The translations under genes were made by a program, and so were the position numbers. A stretch of 64,000 bases of DNA from JAFAGX01 sp035622175 (GTDB lineage: Bacteria > Acidobacteriota > Terriglobia > Terriglobales > Acidobacteriaceae): the NCBI GenBank assembly GCA_035622175.1, contig DASPVV010000034.1:5904-69903 (forward strand), read 5' to 3'. Under the pieces are notes generated by a model, which saw only the letters and a list, made by a program, of their open reading frames with translations, was not told where the DNA came from and ran no database searches. Below are positions 1-9,203 of this stretch, piece after piece (within the stretch, counting starts at the first letter, position 1; every line of letters begins with the position of its first letter).

Positions 1-1114
1 ACCACTCCATGGATGTCGCGTTGGGCGAGATCGAACGCAGCTCGGTCTCGGCGCTGCCGTTGCCAAAAGTTTCGTAGCCGCGTCCGATGCTGTTGTGATT
101 CATGGCCACCGAATCGAGATAGAGATGAGCGAACCCCTCGCCGAAATTCCACGTCGAAACCCCGGGCATGCCCATCGCTGTCATGGTTTCGACTTCGTGA
201 AAGCTGAGTTCCAGGAACTCGGTGTATGTGATGGGATCGATGTGGGGATTGTAGGGGCCCGTGCCGTTCCAGGTCATCAGGAAGGGCACGCCCTCGTGCA
301 GATCATGCACCACCGTGGGGTGCCAGTCGTGGAACATGCGATGCACGGCCTTGGTGGTCTCGTGGGTCTGCTGGTGCGTGTCGCGGTTGATGTCGACGAA
401 GGTGTACTTGGACCAGTAGGGCGGCGACTGGCGCGGCAGCGTGTTGCGGTCGGTCTTGCCTTTGAGATAGCGATAGAACCAGTCGACCATTTTGTCGCGG
501 CCGTCGGGATTCGAAATGGGATTGATCAACACGACGACCTGCTCGCGGATGCGGCGGATCATCGGTTGCTCGGAGACAGCGAGGCGATAGGCGAGTTCGA
601 TCATCGCTTCGGTGGAGCCGGTTTCGTCCGAGTGGAGCGCGGCGTTGAAGTAGTAGATAGGGCGCGAGGTGGAAATTAGCTTCTCGGCGGCGGTTTTGTC
701 GGTGCGACGCGGATCCGATAGCGCGGCGGTGGCGGCCTTCAGGCGGTCGCAGTCGCGGATGCCGACATCGTCGGCGATGGCGATCAGAAGGATCTCCCGG
801 CCTTCTTCGCTGTGGCCCACAGTGAAGACGCGAACGCGCGGGCTGGCTGCCGCGAGGGCGCGGGCATAGGCGTAAGTTTTTTCTGTTCCCAGCAACTCTC
901 CGGGGGCGCCCATGATGCGGCCAAGGAACTTTTCCGGGGAAGGCACTTTGTCAGACTGAGGAACATAGGCGACCCAAGGAGACATGTAGTGCCGATCGGT
1001 GGTGGCGGCGGCTATCGCTTCGCTGGCGCCGGGTTCGGGGATGTCGGGAGCTTGGGCCCTCGCGGTAACGGCGAACACAAGCAGGCACATTGACCACAGA
1101 ACAGCTTGGAACAT
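1..1114 (-). CDS. M14-family zinc carboxypeptidase, secreted (3' part cut by window edge)
   Basis: The minus strand is open from an ATG at 1114 to the window edge (about 371 residues), so the C-terminus is missing. The N-terminus (MFQAVLWSMCLLVFAVTARA) is a typical Sec signal peptide. The first zinc motif HSDETGSTE (HxxE), the substrate-binding NPDGRD and a later HDLHEG carrying the third zinc-ligand His are all visible in M14 order. This points to an exported metallopeptidase acting on peptides or peptidoglycan stems; the exact substrate cannot be read. The ORFs on the opposite strand here are shadows of this gene. Family call is firm, specificity is not. Confidence 0.9.
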   Translation of the reverse strand, partial: MFQAVLWSMCLLVFAVTARAQAPDIPEPGASEAIAAATTDRHYMSPWVAYVPQSDKVPSPEKFLGRIMGAPGELLGTEKTYAYARALAAASPRVRVFTVGHSEEGREILLIAIADDVGIRDCDRLKAATAALSDPRRTDKTAAEKLISTSRPIYYFNAALHSDETGSTEAMIELAYRLAVSEQPMIRRIREQVVVLINPISNPDGRDKMVDWFYRYLKGKTDRNTLPRQSPPYWSKYTFVDINRDTHQQTHETTKAVHRMFHDWHPTVVHDLHEGVPFLMTWNGTGPYNPHIDPITYTEFLELSFHEVETMTAMGMPGVSTWNFGEGFAHLYLDSVAMNHNSIGRGYETFGNGSAETELRSISPNATSMEW

Positions 1115-1464
1115 GAGGCCCTCTGCACTCGATGTGAGCCGCAAGTGTAGCATGCACACTGATCGCTGACTGCTTAGCAAGCTTTGCAACCGTAAGTCTT
1201 GTCGAACTTCCGGCGACGGCACCTTCCCACGGTAATAACGGGAGACAAAGCCGGCATAGGTGATCGCGAGTCCCAAAGCGATCGGCCACCAGATCAGCGC
1301 CACAGCGAGCGGTCAACCCTGCGTGGACAAGTCCTTTCGTTCTCCTGGCACTTTCATCCATGAGTCGCAAAGCGGCCGGAATACGCTCATCATCGTCAGG
1401 GTACCTTCGGGTTGGGATGGAGCACCCCGAGCTACGACCGATCCGACTTTTTAGGCCGATCAGT
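1115..1464. other. Intergenic stretch with a possible decayed membrane-protein tail
   Basis: This stretch separates the M14 peptidase promoter side from the end of galT. On the minus strand at 1220-1312 an untouched frame, directly after a stop codon, reads PLAVALIWWPIALGLAITYA and then ends in YYRGKV. That pattern resembles the last transmembrane helix of cytochrome bd oxidase subunit II. There is no start codon or ribosome site and nothing recognisable beyond it, so it is at best a gene relic. A 188-codon open frame over 951-1517 looks non-coding. Confidence 0.3.
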
Positions 1465-2514
1465 TTAGCGATGATCTTGCTCGTCTTCACTCGCTTCACG
1501 GAGCCTTTTCGCCGCAAGTTCTGGCGTTATATCACGCTGAGGTGCCGCAAGCATCTCGTATCCGACCATGAACTTGCGTCGGGTTGCAGAGAGCAAAGCC
1601 GGATAGAAGTGAGCGTGAAAGTGCCACTCGGGGTGGAGTTCGCCGTCTGTCGGTGCGGGGTGGAAACCCATGGAATAGGGGAATAATCTCGCGAAAAGAT
1701 TGTCGTAGCGTGTGGTCACTCGCTTGAGAATGTCCGCCAGATGTGCGCGTTCTGATGGTCCGAAAGGCACGAAGTCGCGGGAGTGTCTTTGTGAGATGAG
1801 CAAGACTTCGAATGGCCAGACCGCCCAGAAGGGGACCAGCGCCAAAAAGGAGTCGTTCTCGCACACCATGCGGATCCCAACCCTGCGTTCTAGCTGTGCG
1901 TAATCGCAAAGCAGACACGAGCTGTGCCGACTTCGATAGGCGGCCTGTGACTCTTGCTCCCGGCGCGGTTCGTTGGGGATCGTTTGGTTGGCCCAGATCT
2001 GACCATGGGGATGAGGATTACTACATCCCATCAGCTCGCCCCGATTCTCGAAGATCTGAACATAATTGACGTAAGGTAACCCTCCCAGCTCCGCGTACTG
2101 ATCGGTCCAGACCTCGATGACTGCTGCGATCTCCGGGAGACTCATCCGGGGCAGGGTCAAATCGTGGCGTGGAGAGAAACACACGACCTTGCACGTGCCT
2201 GCCTCGCTCTCTGCCACCAGCAATGCCCTCCCACCCTCGTCGATTCTTTGGTGCGGCACGTCGGATTTCAGCGCAGCAAAATCGTTGGTGAAGACGAAGG
2301 TCGAGTGGTAAGTAGGGTTCCGCTCACCATTGGCCCGCGCGTTGCCCGGGCACAGATAGCAGCCGGGATCATAGCTGGGCGGGATCGGAGCAGCGATGGT
2401 TTCGACTTGGCCTTGCCAGGGACGTTGAACTCGATGCGGCGACACCAGCACCCACTCCCGGGTTAGGGGGTTGAAGCGCCGATGCGGCATCCCGTCGAGA
2501 ATTTCGAGGTCCAT
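1465..2514 (-). CDS. galT: Galactose-1-phosphate uridylyltransferase
   Basis: 349 residues, the usual size for GalT. The active-site HPHGQIWA (HPH around the uridylylated His), the zinc-site region CYLCPGN and the start MDLEILDGMPHRRFNPLTRE all fit class I GalT of the HIT superfamily. It exchanges UMP between UDP-glucose and galactose-1-phosphate in the cytoplasmic Leloir pathway. It lies 39 bp downstream of galK on the same strand, so the two should be co-transcribed. No galE or galM is visible in the window. The C-terminus looks intact. Confidence 0.95.
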   Translation of the reverse strand: MDLEILDGMPHRRFNPLTREWVLVSPHRVQRPWQGQVETIAAPIPPSYDPGCYLCPGNARANGERNPTYHSTFVFTNDFAALKSDVPHQRIDEGGRALLVAESEAGTCKVVCFSPRHDLTLPRMSLPEIAAVIEVWTDQYAELGGLPYVNYVQIFENRGELMGCSNPHPHGQIWANQTIPNEPRREQESQAAYRSRHSSCLLCDYAQLERRVGIRMVCENDSFLALVPFWAVWPFEVLLISQRHSRDFVPFGPSERAHLADILKRVTTRYDNLFARLFPYSMGFHPAPTDGELHPEWHFHAHFYPALLSATRRKFMVGYEMLAAPQRDITPELAAKRLREASEDEQDHR

Positions 2515-2553
2515 ACACCTATGTCTGGGAGAGGCAGGAGCAAACGCACCGAG

Positions 2554-3783
2554 CTAGCCGGCATCGCTCGCACCTGGAACCTTCGCTGGACCGTCTCGAA
2601 CGACCATTTTCCAGGCTCCCGCCCCATCCGCCGCCGAGCACACATACACAGCCGGGATCATCCCCGTGACTCTTTTGTATCCGTCCGTAATCTGTGATTG
2701 GAACTGCTCGACCGCATCTGCATGGATCAGGTTCACGGTGCATCCTCCGAATCCTCCTCCAGTCATGCGCGCGCCGTAGACCCCCGGGCAAGCCGAAGCC
2801 AGTTCGACCAGGCTATCGAGTTCGCGGGAACTGACTTGGTAATCGCACCGCAAGCTGCGGTGCGACTCGTACATGAGGTACCCAAAGCGACCCAGGTCCC
2901 CCGCCTGGAGCGCCTGCGTGGCAGCCAGTACACGCTGGTTCTCGCTAATCACGTGGCGGCAGCGACGATATACCTGGTCGGGCAACTCACTCTTGTACAG
3001 CTCCAGATCAGCGGAGGTGACATCGCGCAAGGCAAGCACACTCGGCAGATGCCGTCGCAGCGTGCTCACGCCGGTTTCGCAGTCTGCCCGGCGGCGGTTG
3101 TACTCGCCGGCTGCCAGTTCGTGTCTCACCATAGTGTTCAAGATCACGATGCGAACGTCGCTAGGAATCGGAAGCGGCTTGGACTCGAGGGAACGGCAAT
3201 CGAGCATCAGAGCATGACGCAAACGGCCGAAAGTAGAGACGAATTGGTCCATAATTCCACAACGCGTGCCGACGTACTCGTGCTCCGCGCGCTGGCAGGC
3301 TGTGACCACCGCGAGAGGAGGCAGCTCGAAATTGGAGGTCCACATCACGGCCAACGCAGTCGAGACCTCGAGCGATGCCGATGAACTCAATCCGGCCCCG
3401 AGCGGTACCTGACCGTAAATGACCAGATTCGTTCCCGATAACTTCTGTCCACCGTCCGCGAGCACAGCCGCCACGCCGCGGATGTAGTCGCTCCAGTGCT
3501 TGCGTGGAGATCCCGTGAGCGCATCCAAGGACAACTCAATCGTTTCCCCAAAATGGTCCGAATGCACGTGCAAAATATGATCGTGCCGTTTGCTCGCCGC
3601 CACCCAGGTATAGAGGTCAATGGCAACAGGCAGTACGTAGCCGTCATTGTAGTCGGTATGTTCGCCGATCAGATTGGCACGGCCCGGAGCCCGAAAAATC
3701 TTGGGACGCGTCCCGTGCAAGTGCTGGAACCGCTCGCTCAACGTATCAGCAATCGATTCGAAACTAAGGAGAGGGTTAGACAT
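2554..3783 (-). CDS. galK: Galactokinase
   Basis: 409 residues from the ATG at 3783; a GTG at 3798 would add five residues, and the GAGAGG upstream is too close to it, so the start is uncertain. The GHMP-kinase motifs appear in order: galactose-binding PGRANLIGEHTDYNDGYVLP, the ATP loop PLGAGLSSSASLEV, and the C-terminal motif ARMTGGGFGGCT. It phosphorylates alpha-D-galactose at C1 using ATP. It is first in a galK-galT operon and faces a divergent deaminase gene. Together with the alpha-galactosidase at 4.8-7.1 kb it suggests uptake and use of galactosides. Confidence 0.95.
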   Translation of the reverse strand: MSNPLLSFESIADTLSERFQHLHGTRPKIFRAPGRANLIGEHTDYNDGYVLPVAIDLYTWVAASKRHDHILHVHSDHFGETIELSLDALTGSPRKHWSDYIRGVAAVLADGGQKLSGTNLVIYGQVPLGAGLSSSASLEVSTALAVMWTSNFELPPLAVVTACQRAEHEYVGTRCGIMDQFVSTFGRLRHALMLDCRSLESKPLPIPSDVRIVILNTMVRHELAAGEYNRRRADCETGVSTLRRHLPSVLALRDVTSADLELYKSELPDQVYRRCRHVISENQRVLAATQALQAGDLGRFGYLMYESHRSLRCDYQVSSRELDSLVELASACPGVYGARMTGGGFGGCTVNLIHADAVEQFQSQITDGYKRVTGMIPAVYVCSAADGAGAWKMVVRDGPAKVPGASDAG

Positions 3784-4093
3784 CAGGCCACAGTCCACGC
3801 CTCTCTTGCCCCATTGCCGTGAGCTTGACTAGGCACTGACAGGCTCTCGGAAGGTATTCCCTGCGACGGTCGAGAGGGATTCCTAGCTGGCGTCGAGCGG
3901 ATACGGCTGGCGATATCGAATGGGCGACGCATGAATAGGAGCTTGGGAATTTTGCCGTACCCCGACCTGCGGTTGCCGTGACGTCGGAATACCGGCTGCA
4001 AAACCTTAGTCTACAGTCAAAAGCCCTGGCCTGGTATCGTCGCCGTCCGCGAAGCCCCCGCGAGCGGCCGCCGGGTACAATGACAGCACGCAA
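3784..4093. promoter_or_regulatory. Divergent promoter region between galK and the deaminase gene
   Basis: About 310 bp with no credible ORF. On the plus strand a TACAAT hexamer (4076-4081) lies 12 nt before the deaminase ATG, with no clear -35 and no Shine-Dalgarno, which would give a leader of only about 5 nt. No clear galK promoter or galactose-regulator operator could be picked out by eye on the minus strand. Confidence 0.4.
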
Positions 4094-4546
4094 ATGACTG
4101 GCACCGATTACACGGCAATGCTCTCGGTGGCCCTAGCCGAGGCGCGCAAAGGGTTGTCAGAAGGTGGTATCCCCGTCGGTGCGGCAATTTTTGATCGAGA
4201 CGGCCGACTGCTCAGCGCGGGTCACAACCGCCGCGTGCAGGCTGGCGATCCTTCGATCCACGGGGAAACCGACGCTTTTCGAAATGCCGGACGTCAGCCC
4301 AGTTATCGCAACCTCATTATGGTCACTACACTTGCTCCCTGCTGGTATTGCAGCGGGCTGGTGCGTCAGTTCGGATTCCGCACGGTGGTGGTTGGCGAAA
4401 GCCGCAATTTTCAGGGAGGGCTCGAATGGCTTCGCTCGCTCGGGGTGCGGGTGGTCGATCTTGATTCCGAAGAGTGCGTCACACTCCTAGGCGACTACAT
4501 TCGTGTCCACCCCGATATTTGGAACGAGGACATTGGGGAAGAATAA
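4094..4546 (+). CDS. Nucleoside/cytosine deaminase, yeast cytosine deaminase-like
   Basis: 150 residues of the zinc-dependent cytidine-deaminase fold. HGE (His56, Glu58) and PCWYC (Cys83, Cys86) give the zinc ligands and catalytic Glu. Overall pattern and the C-terminal P-x-x-W-x-EDIGE tail resemble fungal cytosine deaminase more than tRNA adenosine deaminase or CDD. The likely reaction is hydrolytic deamination of cytosine or a related base in the cytoplasm; substrate is not proven. The gene stands alone and has no Shine-Dalgarno. Its link to the surrounding galactose genes is probably only positional. Confidence 0.85.
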   Translation: MTGTDYTAMLSVALAEARKGLSEGGIPVGAAIFDRDGRLLSAGHNRRVQAGDPSIHGETDAFRNAGRQPSYRNLIMVTTLAPCWYCSGLVRQFGFRTVVVGESRNFQGGLEWLRSLGVRVVDLDSEECVTLLGDYIRVHPDIWNEDIGEE

Positions 4547-4848
4547 ACCAGCTCTGGCTGGTTGCGTGGGCGATCCATCGAGGTCGAAGGCGTGCCCCTC
4601 GGCACACGACCCGCAATCACAATCAGGACTCCCTGCCCACGATCCCCGCTAGTTCCTCCTGTGCCTACGCGCGGCGTTTTCCTCACGCGTCGGCAGCCCA
4701 CCCGGTTCGAGCACTTCTCGATGGTCTTCGAGGCTGCCATGCGCGGGCTTGTTCCGCCGGAGCGTTTGTGGCAAGCTAACCGATACGCAAGGAATAATAA
4801 TAAAACGAAATAACTCGAAAACCTGGGTGCAGCACATTGGAGGCCCCG
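4547..4848. other. Intergenic stretch before the glycosidase gene
   Basis: About 300 bp with no convincing gene. The open frames crossing it extend antisense into the glycosidase and have no recognisable content. The only clear signal is the Shine-Dalgarno GGAGG at 4839-4843. Confidence 0.5.
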
Positions 4849-7074
4849 ATGCGGAAAGCCGACGCTCACACTTGGATTGTCCTGGGTTGGATGGTGGTCT
4901 TGACCAACAGCGGTTGCAGCCGGCAGGAAACAAAACCATCGCCCGTGCAGGCACCGCCCTCGGCCATCAAAGTAGAACTGAATCCCGGTGGACCCCTCAT
5001 CCTGACGACCCCCACGGCCGAGTTTCAAGTTCTTCCTTCCGGCTACGTGCAGGGCTCTCTCCTGAAGGCGGGAAAGAAGCTCACCCTCGATGAAGCGCCT
5101 ATGGAAAAGGCGACCGGCAGCGATTATCTGCGATCGCAGAACCGAGAGCTTGGCTTCAAGCCGGAGTTTGCCCAGGCTAAGGTTTCCGATGCCACCGGCA
5201 AGCTCGGTCGCGGCGAACAAGTACAAATCCCCTTCCACCTGCCCGGGACTGCGGGTGCAAGTCTTGAAGGCATACTGCAAATTGAGTGCTACGAGGATTT
5301 TCCCAACCTGCTGCTCACGAGTGTCCAGTATAAGAACAGCGGAACTGCAGATTTTGAAATGGAGCATGTCATCGCCCAGCAACATCGCTTCAACGCCAAA
5401 CTGGCAGACCCGAAGGCGCAGCCCTATGAGATGTGGTCGTATCAGGGCTCGAGCTACGACTGGGGAAGCGATGACGTGATGAAGCTGTCGCATGGGTTTC
5501 GACAGCCGAATGTGATGGGCGAGATCGTCAAAGGGGGCTACGGCGGGGGCATACCTATCGTGGCGTTCTGGACGGCATCTGTGGGTGAGGCTATTGGACA
5601 CGTCGAGACTGTGCCTCTGGTTCTTTCGATACCCGTCGCAGTCGGATCGGACCAGGATGTCAACGCCTCTCTGGAGATCCCCGCCAAGACAACGCTCAAG
5701 CCGGGGGAAACCTATTCCACTCCCCGCAGTTTCCTGGCCGTGTACTCTGGGGATTTTTATGAACCTTTGCACTTGTGGTCGAGCGTGCTCGAAAGAGAGG
5801 GATGGCAGCTGCCCAAACCTTCCGCAGAGGCCTACCAAGTGAGCTGGTGCGGCTGGGGATATGAGTTCAACGTGACGCCGGCTAAGATGTTAGGCACGAT
5901 TCCCAAGCTGAAAGAGTTTGGCATCAAGTGGGCGACGCTCGATGACCGCTGGTTCGATACCTATGGCGACTGGAACCCGCGCTCCGACACCTTTCCCGGC
6001 GATTCCATCCAGCAAATGACGGATAGTTTTCACCAGCAGGGCGAACTGGTTCAGCTCTGGTGGCTGCCTTTGGGGGTGGAAGATGGGAAGGGTCGATGGG
6101 AGTCCCACCGCTACATCGTTTCCAAAGTCGCGCGCGAGCATCCCGACTGGCTCATCCTGGCCAAGGATGGCAGCCACGCACGCATGACGCGCAACCTAGC
6201 CGCCCTGTGTCCCGCGTTGCCCGAAGTCCAGGCCTATTACAAGCAGCTTACCGAAAAATTCATTCGCGACTGGGGATTCGACGGTTCCAAGTTGGATAAC
6301 ATTTATACCGTACCGGCCTGCTACAACCCTGCTCATCACCACAAGTCGCCTCAAGACTCGATCAACGCCATGAGTGAGGTGTACAAGACGATCTTCCAGA
6401 CCACCCGGGCGCTAAAGCCCGAAAGTGTGACCCAGGCATGTCCCTGCGGTACACCGCCTTCTCTCGCCTGGTTGCCCTACATCGACCAAGCGGTGACCGC
6501 CGATCCCGTGGGTGCAGTTCAAGTGCGTCGGCGAATCAAGATGTACAAAGCTCTGCTCGGGCCCGAATCGGCTGTGTACGGCGATCATGTGGAGCTCTCT
6601 GCCATGACGCGGGTCGGCAACGACTGGAGTGAACACGGAGATGACTTCGCGTCGACCATTGGGGCGGGGGGAGTGGTTGGAACCAAATTCGTGTGGCCGG
6701 ATCCCGGCCCGAAATTCAAACCTGTCCTGCTCACCGCGGCCAAAGAAGAACACTGGAAGAAGTGGATCGGGATCTACAACCAGAAGATGCTTTCCAAAGG
6801 AACTTTCCTTGATCTTTACACCTATGGCTACGATGTCCCCGAAGCCTATGCGATCGAGAAGGACGGCAAGATGTATTACGCCTTTTTCGCTCCTGACGAG
6901 ACCACGGCTTGGAAGGGAGAGGTGGAACTGCGAGGATTGAAGCCTGGTAGCTACGAGGTGCTCGACTATGCCAATGGCATCGATCTCGGATCCGTCGAGG
7001 CCACCCCGGCCGAGCCCGCCCGGCTGAAGACCGAATTCAAGCAGCACTTACTGTTGGAAGTAGCTTCCCGATAA
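4849..7074 (+). CDS. GH36-like alpha-galactosidase, probable lipoprotein
   Basis: 741 residues. The ATG at 4849 is preferred over the upstream TTG at 4837 because GGAGG sits 5 nt before it. The N-terminus is a signal peptide ending LTNSGC; the Cys suggests lipidation, although Asn at -3 is unusual. Residues about 30-330 form a beta-sandwich-like region. The rest is a clan GH-D barrel with WATLDDRWF, VQLWWLPLGV and the nucleophile motif KLDNIY (Asp483). A C-terminal beta domain closes it. It probably removes alpha-galactosyl groups outside the cytoplasm, feeding the galK-galT pathway. Other clan GH-D activities are possible. Confidence 0.8.
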   Translation: MRKADAHTWIVLGWMVVLTNSGCSRQETKPSPVQAPPSAIKVELNPGGPLILTTPTAEFQVLPSGYVQGSLLKAGKKLTLDEAPMEKATGSDYLRSQNRELGFKPEFAQAKVSDATGKLGRGEQVQIPFHLPGTAGASLEGILQIECYEDFPNLLLTSVQYKNSGTADFEMEHVIAQQHRFNAKLADPKAQPYEMWSYQGSSYDWGSDDVMKLSHGFRQPNVMGEIVKGGYGGGIPIVAFWTASVGEAIGHVETVPLVLSIPVAVGSDQDVNASLEIPAKTTLKPGETYSTPRSFLAVYSGDFYEPLHLWSSVLEREGWQLPKPSAEAYQVSWCGWGYEFNVTPAKMLGTIPKLKEFGIKWATLDDRWFDTYGDWNPRSDTFPGDSIQQMTDSFHQQGELVQLWWLPLGVEDGKGRWESHRYIVSKVAREHPDWLILAKDGSHARMTRNLAALCPALPEVQAYYKQLTEKFIRDWGFDGSKLDNIYTVPACYNPAHHHKSPQDSINAMSEVYKTIFQTTRALKPESVTQACPCGTPPSLAWLPYIDQAVTADPVGAVQVRRRIKMYKALLGPESAVYGDHVELSAMTRVGNDWSEHGDDFASTIGAGGVVGTKFVWPDPGPKFKPVLLTAAKEEHWKKWIGIYNQKMLSKGTFLDLYTYGYDVPEAYAIEKDGKMYYAFFAPDETTAWKGEVELRGLKPGSYEVLDYANGIDLGSVEATPAEPARLKTEFKQHLLLEVASR

Positions 7075-7096
7075 GAAGGGTTGGACAGGGGCCCCA

Positions 7097-8065
7097 TCAG
7101 GGGTTGAAAACTGAACCTGTGTGGGCCGGGAGCGCGCCGTGTTGGCGAAAGAAGCGTTCTCGGTGGGCGGAATCGCGGAAAGCTTCGGTCCCGCCGGGGG
7201 CGGTGGTGGACAGAGCGCCGGCCAAGTTGCCCGCGGCCAGACAGGCCGCGAGATCAGCGCCCTGGAGAAACTGGTGCAAGAAGCCTGCATCAAAACTATC
7301 CCCCGCCCCCACCGGATCGACTGCGGTCACGCGTAAGGCGGGACTGACAACTCTCTCTTTGCCCCGCTGGGCCATAGCGCCATCAGGCCCGAGTTTTACC
7401 ACCACTAAAGGAATCAGCTCGGCCAACCTGCTCACGGCACGCTCGAGATCGTGAGTCTCGACAATCCTGCAGGCCTCGCGCGCATTCGGCAGGAAAACGT
7501 CGACATCCGCGAGCACGTCGTGCAGGCCGCCCTGCCAGAGGTCATCCGGATCATCATTGGTATCCAGCGAAATCGTCAGCCCCGCGGCTTTGAGTTCGCG
7601 GAATAGTTTCTCCACCTGTGGTCGGAGCCCTTTTTGCAGATAAAACGAAGACAGATGGAAGTGGCGCGAATCGCGTAGGTATTCCAAGTCGAGATCCGCC
7701 AGGGTTAGTTCGGCGATGCTGCCGGGGTAGGTCAAAATATTCCGTTCGACAGGGTGCTGCAGAATGACGGTCATCCCCGTTTGGGTTGGCCAGGGGATGC
7801 GGCGCACACGCGAGATATCAACCCCAACGCGCTCCAGCCGCTCGAGCGCCATCTGTCCCAGTTGATCGTCGCCAATCCGCGACTGAAACCCTACTCGGCT
7901 CCCCAGACAGGCCAGGTTATGAGCCACGATCGCCGATGAGCTGCCGAGCGTGAGCACCATCCGCTCGGCCAAAAGTTCCCGTTCGGCAGGCATGTTGTCG
8001 GGGAGACCATAAAGGATCAGGTCGAGATTCAGTTCGCCCGCGATCGTGACATCAAAGCGTGGCAT
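7097..8065 (-). CDS. PfkB/ribokinase-family sugar kinase
   Basis: 322 residues. The N-terminal GELNLDLILYGLP and the C-terminal signature DPVGAGDSFDAGF, carrying the catalytic Asp in GAGD, place it in the ribokinase family. It is third in the minus-strand operon after the DeoR regulator and the SIS protein, overlapping the SIS gene by 14 nt. In aga-type clusters such a kinase acts on tagatose-6-phosphate or a related ketose phosphate; that role is inferred from context only. It converges on the alpha-galactosidase gene with a 22-bp gap. Confidence 0.88.
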   Translation of the reverse strand: MPRFDVTIAGELNLDLILYGLPDNMPAERELLAERMVLTLGSSSAIVAHNLACLGSRVGFQSRIGDDQLGQMALERLERVGVDISRVRRIPWPTQTGMTVILQHPVERNILTYPGSIAELTLADLDLEYLRDSRHFHLSSFYLQKGLRPQVEKLFRELKAAGLTISLDTNDDPDDLWQGGLHDVLADVDVFLPNAREACRIVETHDLERAVSRLAELIPLVVVKLGPDGAMAQRGKERVVSPALRVTAVDPVGAGDSFDAGFLHQFLQGADLAACLAAGNLAGALSTTAPGGTEAFRDSAHRERFFRQHGALPAHTGSVFNP

Positions 8066-9203
8066 GTTTGGTTGTCACCGAGGTGGTGTCGTTCTCAAGG
8101 GTCACCACCCGGCTCAGATTCCGCGGCGTATCGGGGTCGAGACCCTTGTGCAACCCAGTGTACAAGCCGAGCAGCTGCCCGGGGACCAAGGCAAGCGGCA
8201 AGCGTGCCAGTTCCGGCAGGTCGAGCGCAAGCTCCACCACCAGGTCGGCGGCGCCCCGCACCCGAGCGTCCGCCCGATTGGCAACCGCCAGGATGGTGGC
8301 CCCTAGAGATTTCATCTCACCGAGGAGCTCGCTCTCAGCTTCATACCCACCCTCGGAAAGGAGGAACACCAGCAATGTTTCCCGATTGACAATCGCCTTG
8401 GGCCCATGGCGAAACTCGAGCGTGTGGAACGACTGGGCGTAGGAGAGCGACATCTCCGTAACTTTCAGGGCATACTCACAGGCCAAACCGTAGAAGGGGC
8501 CTTGGCCCAAGCAGACATAATCGTCGAAGGAGTGAGCGTGAACGAACTCTCGAATTCTCATCGGCAATTCCACTACGCTCGCCTGTGCCGCCCCCGGCAT
8601 CTGATCGAGCGCAGCGGAAAAGTTCGCGTCTGCGGCGAGCATGGCCGCCAATGCTTGCAGGGTTAGGAGCATCGAGCTGAAGGACCGCGTCATCACCGTG
8701 CTTTGCTCGTCGGCGGAAGGCAAAGAAACGGTCAGGGTGGCTATTTTCTCCAGCCGCTGATTCGGAGCACAGGTAATCGCCAGGGTTGGAAACTTTCGCG
8801 ATGCCAGCAACTCGGTGGCCTGGAGAACCTCCGAAGTTCGTCCCGAACGCGAGATCAGAACCGGTACCCAATCCTTTGCCGCAGCCAGCGCCAGTTCTGG
8901 GTACAGAAGGATTTCCGAAGCCGGAATCGCTTGGGCGGGGAGTTTAGTCAAGCTGCTGATCGCAGCCGCCGCGGCAAGGGCAACGTAGTAGCTGGAACCG
9001 CAGCCAATCAGGAGCCAACCTTGAGCATCGCCAAATCGGTTGCGAACTCGCTCGAGCGCCCTACTCTCGTGAAGCGTCGCCAGAGATGCCTTCCAGCACT
9101 CGGGCTGGGAGAGAATCTCGGCCAGAGAATGCGCCCCCGCGGCTTTGCCCGGCCTGTGGCCCTCGTTCGATGGGTGAGACGCGAACTGGGTTTGATTAGA
9201 CAA
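8052..9203 (-). CDS. SIS-domain sugar-phosphate isomerase/deaminase, AgaS/GlmS-isomerase-like
   Basis: 383 residues from a TTG at 9203, which overlaps the end of the regulator gene and has GAGG about 6 nt upstream. An ATG at 9260 lacks a ribosome site. Two SIS domains are visible: the first has LIGCGSSYYVAL and ISRSGRTSEV, the second has CLGQGPFYGLACEYALK followed by EFRHGPKAIV. This layout matches GlmS isomerase halves and AgaS-type enzymes, which isomerise or deaminate (amino)sugar phosphates. With a DeoR/AgaR-type regulator upstream and a PfkB kinase downstream, galactosamine- or tagatose-phosphate metabolism is the best guess. Confidence 0.85.
   Translation of the reverse strand: MSNQTQFASHPSNEGHRPGKAAGAHSLAEILSQPECWKASLATLHESRALERVRNRFGDAQGWLLIGCGSSYYVALAAAAAISSLTKLPAQAIPASEILLYPELALAAAKDWVPVLISRSGRTSEVLQATELLASRKFPTLAITCAPNQRLEKIATLTVSLPSADEQSTVMTRSFSSMLLTLQALAAMLAADANFSAALDQMPGAAQASVVELPMRIREFVHAHSFDDYVCLGQGPFYGLACEYALKVTEMSLSYAQSFHTLEFRHGPKAIVNRETLLVFLLSEGGYEAESELLGEMKSLGATILAVANRADARVRGAADLVVELALDLPELARLPLALVPGQLLGLYTGLHKGLDPDTPRNLSRVVTLENDTTSVTTKHATL

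Noticed and set aside
951..1517. 188-codon minus-strand frame
   Set aside because: It overlaps the real signal peptide of the M14 gene in another frame, is rich in Arg/Ser/Pro and has no ribosome site or family-like motif.
4495..5838. 447-codon minus-strand frame opposite the alpha-galactosidase
   Set aside because: It runs antisense to a clear glycosidase and to the end of the deaminase; its sequence shows no domain.
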